The translations under genes and the position numbers were made by a program. 44,718 nt of DNA from Burkholderiales bacterium (GTDB taxonomy: Bacteria > Pseudomonadota > Gammaproteobacteria > Burkholderiales > Burkholderiaceae_C), in NCBI GenBank assembly GCA_003963115.1, contig RXJQ01000027.1:1-44718 (forward strand), written 5' to 3'. Below the pieces are notes generated by a model, which saw only the letters and a list, made by a program, of their open reading frames with translations, did no database searches and had not been told where the DNA came from. How positions within the stretch are numbered: position 1 is the stretch's first letter; the number at the start of each line of letters is the position of its first letter. Of this stretch, positions 1-8,100 are shown one piece after another.

Positions 1-2
1 AC

Positions 3-98
3 GTGAACTGCCAACCGTTCAAATGGACTGCTACCGCTGATTCGATCCTGGAGAAGCTACACCGACTTTGCTCACGTATCAGCGGGACGGGACACTAG
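3..98 (+). CDS. IS630-type transposase, C-terminal end (partial)
   Basis: An open frame enters from the left edge and ends at a TAG at 96-98, giving 31 residues. The tail reads FKWTATADSILEKLHRLCSRI and then SGTGH. This resembles the usual C-terminus of IS630-family DDE transposases, where a Trp-Thr-x-Thr-Ala-Asp stretch precedes a helix ending near an R-I-S-x-x-G-H motif. Only the tail is in the window, so the catalytic DDE residues cannot be checked and the element may be intact or a remnant. It lies about 216 bases upstream of the acyl-CoA dehydrogenase-like gene and may have separated that gene from former upstream partners. The family call rests on motif memory alone. Confidence 0.68.
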   Translation: MNCQPFKWTATADSILEKLHRLCSRISGTGH

Positions 99-113
99 GT
101 CACAAGCCAATCC

Positions 114-127
114 CCCTAAATTTAGGG
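114..127. repeat. Perfect 14-bp palindrome next to the transposase end
   Basis: CCCTAAATTTAGGG is its own reverse complement and has TT/AA at its centre. It lies 16 bases after the transposase stop codon, in the non-coding stretch 99-314 that holds no other gene I can support. It could lie at or near the right end of the IS630-like element (these elements insert at TA dinucleotides), or be an operator for the following cassette. The exact end of the element cannot be set without the left end. Confidence 0.45.
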
Positions 128-314
128 AAAGTTGAGGCATGCATCCAAACAGTCAAACTGCGCACCAGCGCAAACAGGCATGATGATAGTTCGCGTCAAT
201 TTGACTGGCCAGTTCGACTGGAAAACATTTGCCACCTGAGCCGGGGGGAGGCCCCTGCCATTGACCCCGCTTAATATCCGGCCCATTGAGACAGCACCAG
301 AAAGCACTCAGACC

Positions 315-1484
315 ATGTCCCAATCTCCCGATTTCGAAACCCTTTACGCCGCGGTACGCCAAATCGCCACGACCGTGGCCGCGCCCAACGCCCGTGACGT
401 CGATGCGAAGGCCCGTTTCCCCGAAGAATCCATTGCGGCACTGAAGGAGGCCAAGGTACTCTCGGCCCCGGTTCCCAAGGAGTTTGGCGGCGCCGGTCTG
501 GGCATGAGGGAGTTGGGCATGCTCTGCGCCACGCTCGCGGGCGCTTGCGGCTCCAGCGGCATGGTGCTGGCCATGCATTACATCCAGGTGGTGTGCATCA
601 CACGCCACCATGCCGGCAGCGAGCTGTTCAAGCGCTACATGAGCGAGATCGTGGAAAAGCAGCCAGTGCTGGCTTCCATCACCTCAGAAGTAGGCACATT
701 CGGCGACACCCGCTCCAGCATCTGCGCGGTGCAGCGTGATGGCGACAAGTTCGTCCTCAACAAGCAGGCGACCACAGGCTCTTACTGCGCGCACTCGGAC
801 GCCATCTTGGTGACCTGCCGCCGCGATGAATCGGCCCCCAAGAACGACCAGGCCCTTGTGCTGGTGCGCAAGAGCGATGCCCAACTCACCCAGACCACCA
901 CCTGGGACACCATGGGCATGCGCGGCACCTGCAGCCCCGGATTCGACCTGCAGTCCAGCGGTGACGTCGGGCAGATCCTGCCTGTGTCCTATGCCGACAT
1001 CTCGGCGCAGACCATGGTGCCGTACTCCCACATTCTCTGGGCGGCGCTGTGGTGGGGCATCGCCAACGACGCCTTCTCCAAGGCTGCCGGCTATGTGCGT
1101 GGCGAGGCCCGCAAGAACCCGGGTGTCACGCCGCCCACGGCTCAACAGCTGGCCAAGCTCTCGGTGGACCTGCAGGCCATGAAGAACAACTGGCAGGCCG
1201 TGGCCACCGAGTTCGACGAGCTGACGGCCGCCGGCAAGGACGAGGACCTGCTGGGCATGGCATGGGGACTGAAGATGGTCAACCTCAAGATCGGTGCATC
1301 TGACGCCGCCCCGCAGATCGTGCACAAGGCGCTGCAGATCGTGGGCATCCTGGGCTACAAGAACGACAGCCCCTTCTCGCTGGGTCGACATTACCGTGAC
1401 GTGCTGTCAGCTTCTCTCATGATCTCCAACGAGCGTATCGCCAGCAAAGGTGCGTCGATGCTGCTCGTGCTCAAAGACGAATGA
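315..1484 (+). CDS. Acyl-CoA dehydrogenase-like flavoprotein of an aa:CP ligase cassette
   Basis: The 389-residue product has acyl-CoA dehydrogenase architecture: an N-terminal helical domain (KEFGGAGLGMRELG near 55-70), a middle beta domain (AVQRDGDKFVLN near 140) and a C-terminal helical bundle ending in RHYRDVLSASLMISNERI. In classical enzymes the catalytic Glu lies in an EGT motif about seven residues after a conserved Arg-Asp. Here that position reads ISN, so the usual base appears to be missing and ordinary fatty acyl-CoA oxidation is doubtful. It is followed after 45 bases by an amino acid:[carrier protein] ligase. I infer that it may act on an aminoacyl or acyl group held on a carrier protein, as prolyl-S-carrier-protein dehydrogenases do. 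The ATG at 315 has a weak ribosome site. A TTG at 261, in frame and about ten bases after a GGGGGGAGG stretch, would add 18 residues and is a real alternative. Confidence 0.82.
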   Translation: MSQSPDFETLYAAVRQIATTVAAPNARDVDAKARFPEESIAALKEAKVLSAPVPKEFGGAGLGMRELGMLCATLAGACGSSGMVLAMHYIQVVCITRHHAGSELFKRYMSEIVEKQPVLASITSEVGTFGDTRSSICAVQRDGDKFVLNKQATTGSYCAHSDAILVTCRRDESAPKNDQALVLVRKSDAQLTQTTTWDTMGMRGTCSPGFDLQSSGDVGQILPVSYADISAQTMVPYSHILWAALWWGIANDAFSKAAGYVRGEARKNPGVTPPTAQQLAKLSVDLQAMKNNWQAVATEFDELTAAGKDEDLLGMAWGLKMVNLKIGASDAAPQIVHKALQIVGILGYKNDSPFSLGRHYRDVLSASLMISNERIASKGASMLLVLKDE

Positions 1485-1529
1485 GCCCATCGCATGCACA
1501 CTGAATCCAGAAATTGAGAGGAAAGCGAC

Positions 1530-2444
1530 ATGACGCCCGATTCTTTCGACCCCAAGACCCTGTACGACGGCCTGGTCGCCCATGGCCTCATCGTCCCCAC
1601 AGCGCAACCCGGCACCTTCGGCCGTGGCGCCGTTTTCGAAGACGTGCTGGAGCGCTTCAACGGCCTGGTCAGCAAGCTGTCGGCCCATGACGGCGCCGAG
1701 GTCTACACCTTCCCGCCCGTGATCGACCGCGGCATCCTGGAGAAGGTCCACTACATGGACTCCTTCCCTCACCTGTGCGGTTCCGTGCACAGCTTTTTCG
1801 GCAATGGCCTGGAGGCCTTGCGCCTGGCCGAGCGCGTGAACTCGGGCGAGCCCTGGGGCGACCTGCTGGGTCAGACTGGCGTCACCTTGAACCCTGCCGC
1901 CTGCTACCCCGTCTACCCCACCTTCACCGGCACCGTGCCCGCCGAAGGCCGCCTGGTGACCATGCTCAACTGGGTCTACCGCCATGAGCCCTCTCATGAG
2001 CCGACCCGCATGCAGTCCTTCCGCGTGCGGGAGTATGTGCGCGTGGGCACGCCCGATCAGGTCGTGTCCTGGCGCGACATGTGGCTGGAGCGCGGCGTCA
2101 AGCTGCTGACCTCGCTGGGTCTGCCCGCCAAGCCCGATGTGGCGTCAGACCCCTTCTTCGGCCGCGGGGGCAAGATGCTCGCCGAAAGCCAGAAGCAGGC
2201 CAAGCTGAAGTTCGAGGTGCTGGTGCCGGTGATCTCCGAAGAGAACCCGACGGCCGTGTGCTCCTTCAACTTCCACCAGACCCACTTCGGCGACACCTTC
2301 GACATCAAGACGCCAGACGGCAACGCCGCCAACACCGCCTGCCTGGGCTTCGGCCTGGAGCGCGTGACCATGGCGCTGTTCAAGCACCATGGCTTCAAGC
2401 CCGAGAACTGGCCCGCCGAAGTGCGCCAGCAACTGTGGTCCTGA
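1530..2444 (+). CDS. Amino acid:[carrier protein] ligase (seryl-tRNA synthetase-like)
   Basis: This 304-residue protein is a class II aminoacyl-tRNA synthetase-like catalytic core with no tRNA-binding domain. Motif 2 is visible as SFRVREYVRVG (164-173) and motif 3 as CLGFGLERVTMALF (271-284). Cys125, Glu168 and Cys271 match in order and spacing the zinc ligands described for the Bradyrhizobium amino acid:[carrier protein] ligases, which activate glycine or alanine with ATP and load it onto the phosphopantetheine arm of a small carrier protein. Those enzymes are truncated relatives of methanogenic-type SerRS and do not charge tRNA. An AGAGGAAAG ribosome site at about 1515-1523 supports the start. 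The gene sits between an acyl-CoA dehydrogenase-like gene and a DUF1839 gene. No carrier-protein gene, which should carry a D-S-L/I motif, is visible in the first 315 bases or downstream. Confidence 0.87.
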   Translation: MTPDSFDPKTLYDGLVAHGLIVPTAQPGTFGRGAVFEDVLERFNGLVSKLSAHDGAEVYTFPPVIDRGILEKVHYMDSFPHLCGSVHSFFGNGLEALRLAERVNSGEPWGDLLGQTGVTLNPAACYPVYPTFTGTVPAEGRLVTMLNWVYRHEPSHEPTRMQSFRVREYVRVGTPDQVVSWRDMWLERGVKLLTSLGLPAKPDVASDPFFGRGGKMLAESQKQAKLKFEVLVPVISEENPTAVCSFNFHQTHFGDTFDIKTPDGNAANTACLGFGLERVTMALFKHHGFKPENWPAEVRQQLWS

Positions 2445-2461
2445 TGCCTTGAGACTGATTG

Positions 2462-3460
2462 ATGAGCATGCAACGCTACCAAGCCCTGCCCGGCCTGCAA
2501 GCGGCTGGCTACATTCGCAACCAGCTGCACGCGGAAGACCGCGTCTGGGTCGAGAAGAACTGCTACATCGACATCTGGATCGAGGTCTTGCAGGCTTTGA
2601 GGCTGGACCCGATCCCCATGATGGCCTTCACGGCCGCCATCGACTTCGAGGGCGATCAGTGGACCTTCTTCAAGCCCCCCCACGGCGAGCTGTACGAACT
2701 CTACGGCGTGGACGTGCAGGAGCTCAATGTCTGGCGCCCCCTGGTCGAGCATGCCAAGGAGCACCTCGCAGGCGGCAAGTTCATCAGCACCGAAGCCGAT
2801 GCCTTCTGGTTGCCTGACACCGCCGGCACCGACTACCGCAGCACGCACACCAAGACCACGATCGTGCTGGCCGACCTGGATCTGGATGCGGGCCGGCTGG
2901 GCTACTTCCACAACGCCGGCTACTTCGAGGTCGATGGCGAAGACTTCCGCCAGCTCTTCCGCCTGGATGCCGCGCCGGACCCGACCTTCATGCCGCTGTT
3001 TGCCGAGACCGTGCGCTTCGATCGCCTGGTGCGTCGCAGCCCGCAGGAGCTGGCCGAGCTGTCGGCTGGCCTGTGGCGCAAGCACCTGGCGCGCCGCCCG
3101 ATCAGCAACCCTATCACGCGCTTCGCCGAGCGTTTCACGCGCGAGCTGCCCAGCCTGCATGACAAGGGCCTGGCCTTCTACCACGCATGGGCCTTTGCCA
3201 CGATCCGTCAGTTGGGCGCCGCGTTCGAGCTGGGCGCGGTCAACCTCAGCTGGCTGGCCGAGGCGGGTGGCGACAAGCAAGCCGCTGCGCTGGCACCGGC
3301 CATCGCCAGCTTCAATCAGATCTCACAGGCCAACAAGGCCTTGATCCTGAAAGTGGCCCGCGCGGTCAATACCAAGCGCACGCTGGATGCCGCCGAGCTC
3401 TTTGGTGACATGGCCACAGCCTGGGAACAGGGCATGGCCAGCCTGGACGCGGCTTTCTGA
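2462..3460 (+). CDS. DUF1839 family protein
   Basis: This 332-residue protein matches my memory of DUF1839, whose members are often found beside amino acid:[carrier protein] ligases. It has an N-terminal region with conserved Asn-Cys-Tyr-x-Asp and Trp residues (VEKNCYIDIWIEVL near 30-43), an EADAFWLPDT segment near 110, and a helical C-terminal half. No signal peptide or membrane segment is seen. The start follows the ligase stop by 17 bases, so the two are probably co-transcribed. A TTG three bases upstream and an ATG six bases downstream are alternative starts. Function is unknown; one guess is transfer or processing of the aminoacyl-carrier protein product. It ends directly against the stop codon of the convergent hydrolase gene, the two stops sharing the palindrome TGATCA. 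Confidence 0.8.
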   Translation: MSMQRYQALPGLQAAGYIRNQLHAEDRVWVEKNCYIDIWIEVLQALRLDPIPMMAFTAAIDFEGDQWTFFKPPHGELYELYGVDVQELNVWRPLVEHAKEHLAGGKFISTEADAFWLPDTAGTDYRSTHTKTTIVLADLDLDAGRLGYFHNAGYFEVDGEDFRQLFRLDAAPDPTFMPLFAETVRFDRLVRRSPQELAELSAGLWRKHLARRPISNPITRFAERFTRELPSLHDKGLAFYHAWAFATIRQLGAAFELGAVNLSWLAEAGGDKQAAALAPAIASFNQISQANKALILKVARAVNTKRTLDAAELFGDMATAWEQGMASLDAAF

Positions 3461-4591
3461 TCAGGCCTGATCGCGCAGATCCCGCAAGGGGTGGTGGCTC
3501 ATGGGCCAAGGGCTCGCGAAGAAGGCCTCCACCTCAGCCAGGTCCACGTCCTGGAGCTGCGTGGGGCGCCAACGGGGCTGATTGTCCTTGTCGATGACCA
3601 GCGCCCTCACCCCTTCCGTGGTCTCGCTGTCCTTGCCCTTGCGGATGGCAAAGCAGTTGCGCACCATGTCGCGCTCCATGCGGAAGACTTGAGCCAGGCT
3701 CATGGACCGCGCTCGGCGGATCTGCTCCAGCGTCACGCTCATCATCAAGGGCGAATGGCCGGCCATCTGCTTGAGTGCGTGCTGCGCCCACTCGCTGTCG
3801 TCTGACTGCAGCGAGGCTTCGATATCGGCCATGCTGTGCAGGCTGAAGTGGCGGTTGATCTGATCCAGGTGCACCGTCACCGTGGCCTCGGGCAGCTTGT
3901 CCAGGCCATGCGACTCGACATGGCGCTTGACCCGCTGCAACAGCTCGTCTGACGATGCGGCGTGCCGATGCTTGAAGTCGTCCAACAGCATCGGCAGGCT
4001 GGCGACTTGCGCATGTGCATCGGCCAGGCCAATGGTCAAGGCATCGGTCACATGCAGATGCGGGCCCACGACACCCAGGTACTCGCCGATCGAGCCCGCG
4101 CAGCGCGACAGGAAGTAGCCGCCCGCCACATCCGGGAACAGGCCAATGCGCGTCTCGGGCATGGCCATGCGCACATGCTCGGTGACCACGCGCAGGCTGG
4201 CGCCTTGCGCCAGGCCCATGCCACCGCCCATGGTGATGCCTTCCATCCAGGCGATCACCGGCTTGGGAAAGGTGTGGATGAGGTGATCGAGTGCGTACTC
4301 TTCGGTGAAGAAGTCGTCGATGGACAGATCACCGGTGGTCGCGGCCTCGTACATGAAGCGGATGTCACCGCCCGCACAGAAGTGCACGGGGCCTGCGGGC
4401 TTGCCGTTCTCGGCCGGCCGCGCCGAACCACGCATGAGCACGCCCAGCACCGCCGTGTCGGTCGCCCAGCCTCTGAGCACCACGTCCAACTCCCTCACCA
4501 TCTCCAGCGACAAGGCATTGAGGGCCTTGGGGCGGTTGAGGGTGATCACACCCAGGCCGCCGATCACCTCGGTGAGGATGAGACTGTCCAT
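3461..4591 (-). CDS. 3-hydroxyisobutyryl-CoA hydrolase-like crotonase family protein
   Basis: The 376-residue product belongs to the crotonase superfamily, in the long enoyl-CoA hydratase/isomerase branch that includes 3-hydroxyisobutyryl-CoA hydrolase of valine breakdown. The oxyanion-hole segments are CAGGDIRFMYEA (72-83) and GITMGGGMGLAQG (118-130). The PETRIGLFPDV block at 145-155 places Glu146 and Asp154 where hydrolases of this branch carry their catalytic acids. The extra C-terminal region of about 150 residues also fits this branch rather than short hydratases of about 260 residues. The start ATG overlaps the typA stop by one base (TGATG), so it is probably read at the end of the rimP-typA transcript. 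An in-frame TTG directly upstream is possible. Activity on other beta-hydroxyacyl-CoA thioesters cannot be excluded. Confidence 0.82.
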   Translation of the reverse strand: MDSLILTEVIGGLGVITLNRPKALNALSLEMVRELDVVLRGWATDTAVLGVLMRGSARPAENGKPAGPVHFCAGGDIRFMYEAATTGDLSIDDFFTEEYALDHLIHTFPKPVIAWMEGITMGGGMGLAQGASLRVVTEHVRMAMPETRIGLFPDVAGGYFLSRCAGSIGEYLGVVGPHLHVTDALTIGLADAHAQVASLPMLLDDFKHRHAASSDELLQRVKRHVESHGLDKLPEATVTVHLDQINRHFSLHSMADIEASLQSDDSEWAQHALKQMAGHSPLMMSVTLEQIRRARSMSLAQVFRMERDMVRNCFAIRKGKDSETTEGVRALVIDKDNQPRWRPTQLQDVDLAEVEAFFASPWPMSHHPLRDLRDQA

Positions 4592-6420
4592 CAAGCACCT
4601 TCGCGCTGTGCACGCTTGCGGTCGTGCTCCTTGAGGAAGCGCTTGCGCAGGCGGACGCTCTTGGGCGTGATCTCGACCAGTTCATCGTCATCGATGAAGT
4701 CCACACCGTATTCCAGCGTGAGGTCGATCGGCGGCGTGATCTTGACGGCGTCTTCCTTGCCGGAGACACGGAAGTTGGTCAGCTGCTTGGTACGCGTGGC
4801 GTTCACGACCAGGTCGTTGTCGCGGCTGTGGATGCCCACGATCATGCCCTCGTACACGGGGTCGTTTGGCTTGACGAACATGCGGCCGCGGTCGTCCAGC
4901 TTGCCCAGGGCGTAGGTGAAGATTTCACCGTCGTCCATGGAAATCAGCACGCCGTTCTTGCGGCCACCGATGTCGCCCTTGTGGGGCTCGTAGCCATCGA
5001 AGATCGAGGCGATCAGGCCCGAGCCGCGCGTCAGGTTCATGAATTCGTTGCTGAAACCGATCAGGCCACGAGCGGGAATGCGGTACTCCAGGCGCACGCG
5101 ACCATGGCCATCCGGCTCCATGTTCAGCATCTCGCCCTTGCGCAGACCCAGGGCCTGCATCACGCCGCCCTGGTGGATTTCTTCCACGTCGGCGGTGACC
5201 AGCTCCATCGGCTCGCACTTCACGCCGTCGATGTCCTTGAACATCACGCGGGGCTTGGACACGGCCAGCTCATAGCCTTCGCGGCGCATGTTTTCCAGCA
5301 GGATGGTCAGGTGGAGTTCACCACGGCCGCAGACCTCGAAGATGCCGTCTTCGTCGGTTTCCTTCACGCGCAGGGCCACGTTGTGCTGCAGCTCTTTTTG
5401 CAGGCGGTCCCAGATCTGGCGGCTCGTCACGAACTTGCCTTCGCGGCCAGCCAGCGGCGAGGTGTTCACGCAGAAGTTCATGGTCAGCGTGGGCTCGTCC
5501 ACCTTCAGCATGGGCAGGGGCGCGGGGTTGGCTGGGTCCGTCACCGTCACGCCGATGCCGATCTCCTCGATGCCGTTGATCAGCACGATATTGCCGGGGC
5601 CGGCTTCGGTCACCTGCACACGGTCCAGGCCCTGGAAGGTCAACACCTGGTTGATGCGGCCCTTGACGGTCTTGCCGCCGGGGCCTTCCATCACGACCAC
5701 GTCCATGCCGGGCTTGATGGTGCCCTGGCTGATGCGGCCCACGCCGATGCGGCCCACAAAGGTGGAGAAGTCCAGCGCGGAGATCTGCAGCTGCAGCGGC
5801 GCCTTGGGATCACCCTTTTGCGCCGGCACATGCTTGAGGATGGTGTTGAACAGCGCCGACATGTCGGGGCCCCACTGCGCGCCGGGCTCGCCCTCCTCCA
5901 GCGAGGTCCAACCATTGATGCCCGAGGCGTACACGACAGGGAAGTCCAGTTGCTCGTCGGTGGCGCCCAGCTTGTCGAACAGGTCGAACGCGGCGTTGAT
6001 GACGGCATCGGGCTTGGCGCCAGGCTTGTCCACCTTGTTGACCACCACGATAGGGCGCAGGCCCAGGGCCAGAGCCTTCTTGGTCACGAAACGCGTCTGG
6101 GGCATCGGGCCTTCTTGCGCATCGATCAGCAACACCACGCCGTCCACCATGGACAGCGCGCGCTCCACTTCGCCGCCGAAGTCCGCGTGGCCCGGGGTGT
6201 CGACGATGTTGATGTGCGTGCCTTCCCAGCTCACGGCGCAGTTCTTGGCCAGGATGGTGATGCCGCGCTCGCGTTCGATGGCGTTGTTGTCCATCACGGT
6301 GTCGACCACTTTTTCGTGCTCGGCGAAGGTGCCAGACTGGCGCAGCAGTTGGTCCACCATGGTCGTCTTGCCATGGTCCACGTGGGCGATGATCGCGATG
6401 TTGCGGATTTGGGTGCTCAT
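4591..6420 (-). CDS. typA: Ribosome-associated GTPase TypA/BipA
   Basis: This 609-residue translational GTPase is full length for TypA/BipA. The G1 loop AHVDHGKTT is at 12-20, DTPGH at 74-78 and NKVD at 128-131. EF-G-like domains follow, including [19 protein letters not shown], and the TypA-specific C-terminal domain ends in [15 protein letters not shown]. TypA binds the 70S ribosome and assists 50S assembly and translation under cold and other stress. The gene lies 21 bases after truB on the same strand and overlaps the following hydrolase gene by one base, so it belongs to the rimP-nusA-infB-rbfA-truB run. Length and motifs separate it clearly from EF-G and LepA. Confidence 0.97.
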   Translation of the reverse strand: MSTQIRNIAIIAHVDHGKTTMVDQLLRQSGTFAEHEKVVDTVMDNNAIERERGITILAKNCAVSWEGTHINIVDTPGHADFGGEVERALSMVDGVVLLIDAQEGPMPQTRFVTKKALALGLRPIVVVNKVDKPGAKPDAVINAAFDLFDKLGATDEQLDFPVVYASGINGWTSLEEGEPGAQWGPDMSALFNTILKHVPAQKGDPKAPLQLQISALDFSTFVGRIGVGRISQGTIKPGMDVVVMEGPGGKTVKGRINQVLTFQGLDRVQVTEAGPGNIVLINGIEEIGIGVTVTDPANPAPLPMLKVDEPTLTMNFCVNTSPLAGREGKFVTSRQIWDRLQKELQHNVALRVKETDEDGIFEVCGRGELHLTILLENMRREGYELAVSKPRVMFKDIDGVKCEPMELVTADVEEIHQGGVMQALGLRKGEMLNMEPDGHGRVRLEYRIPARGLIGFSNEFMNLTRGSGLIASIFDGYEPHKGDIGGRKNGVLISMDDGEIFTYALGKLDDRGRMFVKPNDPVYEGMIVGIHSRDNDLVVNATRTKQLTNFRVSGKEDAVKITPPIDLTLEYGVDFIDDDELVEITPKSVRLRKRFLKEHDRKRAQREGA

Positions 6421-6441
6421 AGGAAGCTCACAGGTCTGAAA

Positions 6442-7485
6442 TCAAAGAACGGGGTCGGGCTGGCGCTGCATGGCAAGGCCAGTGGTGTTCGGGTTGGCGG
6501 GCGTGGCAGTGGTCTGCGCCTCGATGAGGCCCTGCACTTCAACAGGGCTCAGCAGACGCGTCGGGATCAGTTCGCCGGTCTTGATGTGGGCGCTGCCCAG
6601 CAGCACGCGCCCGGCATGCAGGCCTTCTGCGCCTGGCAGGCCCGGCAAGGGGCCATAGACGCGCACCTGGGCGGCATCGGGCAAGGTGGTGCGACGGCGC
6701 AGGCCGGTCAGGAAGCGCGCGGCCTCGGGCTCGGTCAGCACGACGTCAGGCCAGTCGCGCAGCAGCACGTCGGCAGGCTGCAGGCAGGTATCGCGCTCGG
6801 CTTCACTCATGGCGTGCAAGGCTTCCAGGGTGACGGCGCCTTGCAGACCCACACCACCACTGCCAGTGCGGCGCAGGCCGATCAGGTGGGCGCCACAGCC
6901 CAGGTGTTCGCCGATGTCCTGCGCCAGGGTGCGGATATAGGTGCCTTTGCTGCAACGCACGTCCAACTCCAGCACCTCAGCTTGCCAGCGCAGGATGTCA
7001 ATGCCGTGAATGGTGACCTCGCGCGCAGGGCGTTCGATGTCCACGCCTTCGCGGGCGTATTCGTACAAGGCGCGGCCTTGGTGCTTGAGCGCCGAATGCA
7101 TGGGCGGGACTTGGGCGATGTGGCCGGTGAAGGCGACGCAAGCCTGTTCAAGGCGGGCCTCGTTGACCTGCTCGGGCGTCACGGGGCGCGTGAGCACGAT
7201 CTCGCCTTCGGCATCGCCGGTTGTCGTGGTCTGGCCCAGCTTCAGCGTGGCGGTATAGCGCTTGTCGGCGTCCAGCGACACCTGGGAGAACTTGGTCGCC
7301 GCACCAAAGCACAGCGGCAGCAGGCCGGTGGCCAGCGGATCGAGCGTGCCGGTGTGGCCGGCCTTCTCGGCACGCAGCAGGCGCCGCACCTTCTGCAAAG
7401 CGTCATTGCTGGAAAGGCCCAGGGGCTTGTCCAGCAGGATGACACCATGCAACTGGCGGCGAGGCTGACGCGCGGGCTTGTTCAT
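6442..7485 (-). CDS. truB: tRNA pseudouridine(55) synthase TruB
   Basis: The 347-residue product makes pseudouridine 55 in the T loop of tRNAs. The catalytic motif HTGTLDPLATGLLP at 44-57 places the nucleophilic aspartate at residue 49. Upstream, GVILLDKPLGLSSNDAL is the typical KP-x-G-x-(S/T)S block, and RCSKGTYIRTLAQDIG near 175-190 is the conserved RNA-binding segment. A C-terminal PUA-like region follows. The protein is slightly longer than the E. coli enzyme (314 residues) because of a low-complexity tail. The start lies 5 bases after the rbfA stop, so translational coupling with rbfA is likely. Confidence 0.96.
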   Translation of the reverse strand: MNKPARQPRRQLHGVILLDKPLGLSSNDALQKVRRLLRAEKAGHTGTLDPLATGLLPLCFGAATKFSQVSLDADKRYTATLKLGQTTTTGDAEGEIVLTRPVTPEQVNEARLEQACVAFTGHIAQVPPMHSALKHQGRALYEYAREGVDIERPAREVTIHGIDILRWQAEVLELDVRCSKGTYIRTLAQDIGEHLGCGAHLIGLRRTGSGGVGLQGAVTLEALHAMSEAERDTCLQPADVLLRDWPDVVLTEPEAARFLTGLRRRTTLPDAAQVRVYGPLPGLPGAEGLHAGRVLLGSAHIKTGELIPTRLLSPVEVQGLIEAQTTATPANPNTTGLAMQRQPDPVL

Positions 7486-7490
7486 GGCTG

Positions 7491-7925
7491 TCAGGCGCCC
7501 TCGCCCTTGCTGTCGGCCGCATTCTCACCGCGCTCGTCCGCGCCCTTATCGGCATCCTTGGCCTCGTCTTTTGCTTGACTGGCCACAGCCCGGTTGATGA
7601 GCGCGCTCATCTCGGCTGCGCGTTCGGTGGTGCGGTCGAAGTGGAAATGCAGGGTCGGCACAGTGTGGATCTGCAGGCGCTTGAACAGGCCGTTACGGAT
7701 GTAGCCGGCGGCCTCGTTGAGCCCTTCCTCGCACTCCTGCGGATTGCCAATCAGCAGCGAGAAGAAAACCTTGGCGTGCGCGTAGTCCGGCGTCACCTCA
7801 ACGCTGTTGATGGTGAGCATGCCGATGCGCGGGTCCTTGAGGTCGCGGATCAGCTCGGCCACATCGCGCTGGATCTGGTCGGCAACGCGGTTGCTGCGGT
7901 TGGGGGTGGAGCGTTTATGGCGCAT
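7491..7925 (-). CDS. rbfA: 30S ribosome-binding factor RbfA
   Basis: This 144-residue protein is a KH-fold factor for late 30S maturation and cold-shock growth. Family features are the N-terminal [24 protein letters not shown] block, [13 protein letters not shown] and the region around [25 protein letters not shown]. The C-terminal 30 residues are a highly charged Lys/Asp/Glu/Gly tail, a common variable extension. A modest AGGAA ribosome site precedes the start. The gene is separated from infB by 175 bases that contain a hairpin and a REP-like element, so it may depend partly on read-through from infB. Confidence 0.94.
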   Translation of the reverse strand: MRHKRSTPNRSNRVADQIQRDVAELIRDLKDPRIGMLTINSVEVTPDYAHAKVFFSLLIGNPQECEEGLNEAAGYIRNGLFKRLQIHTVPTLHFHFDRTTERAAEMSALINRAVASQAKDEAKDADKGADERGENAADSKGEGA

Positions 7926-7975
7926 GGTTCATCAGTTCCTGCTCGCTGCAATGCGAATTTGTCGTTCGCCGGGCC

Positions 7976-8027
7976 GCCCCCAGAACAACACCCCCGTGGG
8001 GGCGGGCGCCACAGGCGACCTGGGGGC
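7976..8027. repeat. REP-like nested inverted repeat between infB and rbfA
   Basis: An outer pair of arms, GCCCCCAG (7976-7983) and CTGGGGGC (8020-8027), encloses an inner palindrome CCCCCGTGGGGG (7991-8002). The arrangement of nested C-rich and G-rich arms in a gap resembles the short palindromic intergenic repeats common in Burkholderiales chromosomes. No second copy is present in the window, so repeat status is inferred from form alone. It could also slow polymerase or shape the mRNA between infB and rbfA. Confidence 0.45.
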
Positions 8028-8047
8028 ACCATCCTTCATCAAGCACA

Positions 8048-8073
8048 AACCCCGCCTGGGTTCAGGCGGGGTT
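8048..8073 (-). terminator. Strong hairpin after infB, possible terminator
   Basis: AACCCCGCCTG and CAGGCGGGGTT form a perfect 11-bp stem with a four-base loop, about 28 bases after the infB stop on the minus strand. The tract that follows on that strand, TGTGCTT, is only partly U-rich, so this may be a weak or partial terminator, or a 3'-end stabiliser that reduces rbfA-truB-typA expression relative to infB. Confidence 0.45.
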
Positions 8074-8100
8074 GCAAGGTGGGGTGACCTGAACGTCGAT

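Noticed and set aside
68..274. 68-codon plus-strand frame between the transposase end and the dehydrogenase-like gene
   Set aside because: It begins inside the transposase frame, has no ribosome site and no recognisable carrier-protein motif, so it is not the missing carrier protein.
4624..7578. Plus-strand open frame of nearly 1000 codons antisense to typA and truB
   Set aside because: It is an uninterrupted shadow created by the codon bias of typA and truB. Its translation is rich in His, Gln, Asp and Val with no recognisable domain.
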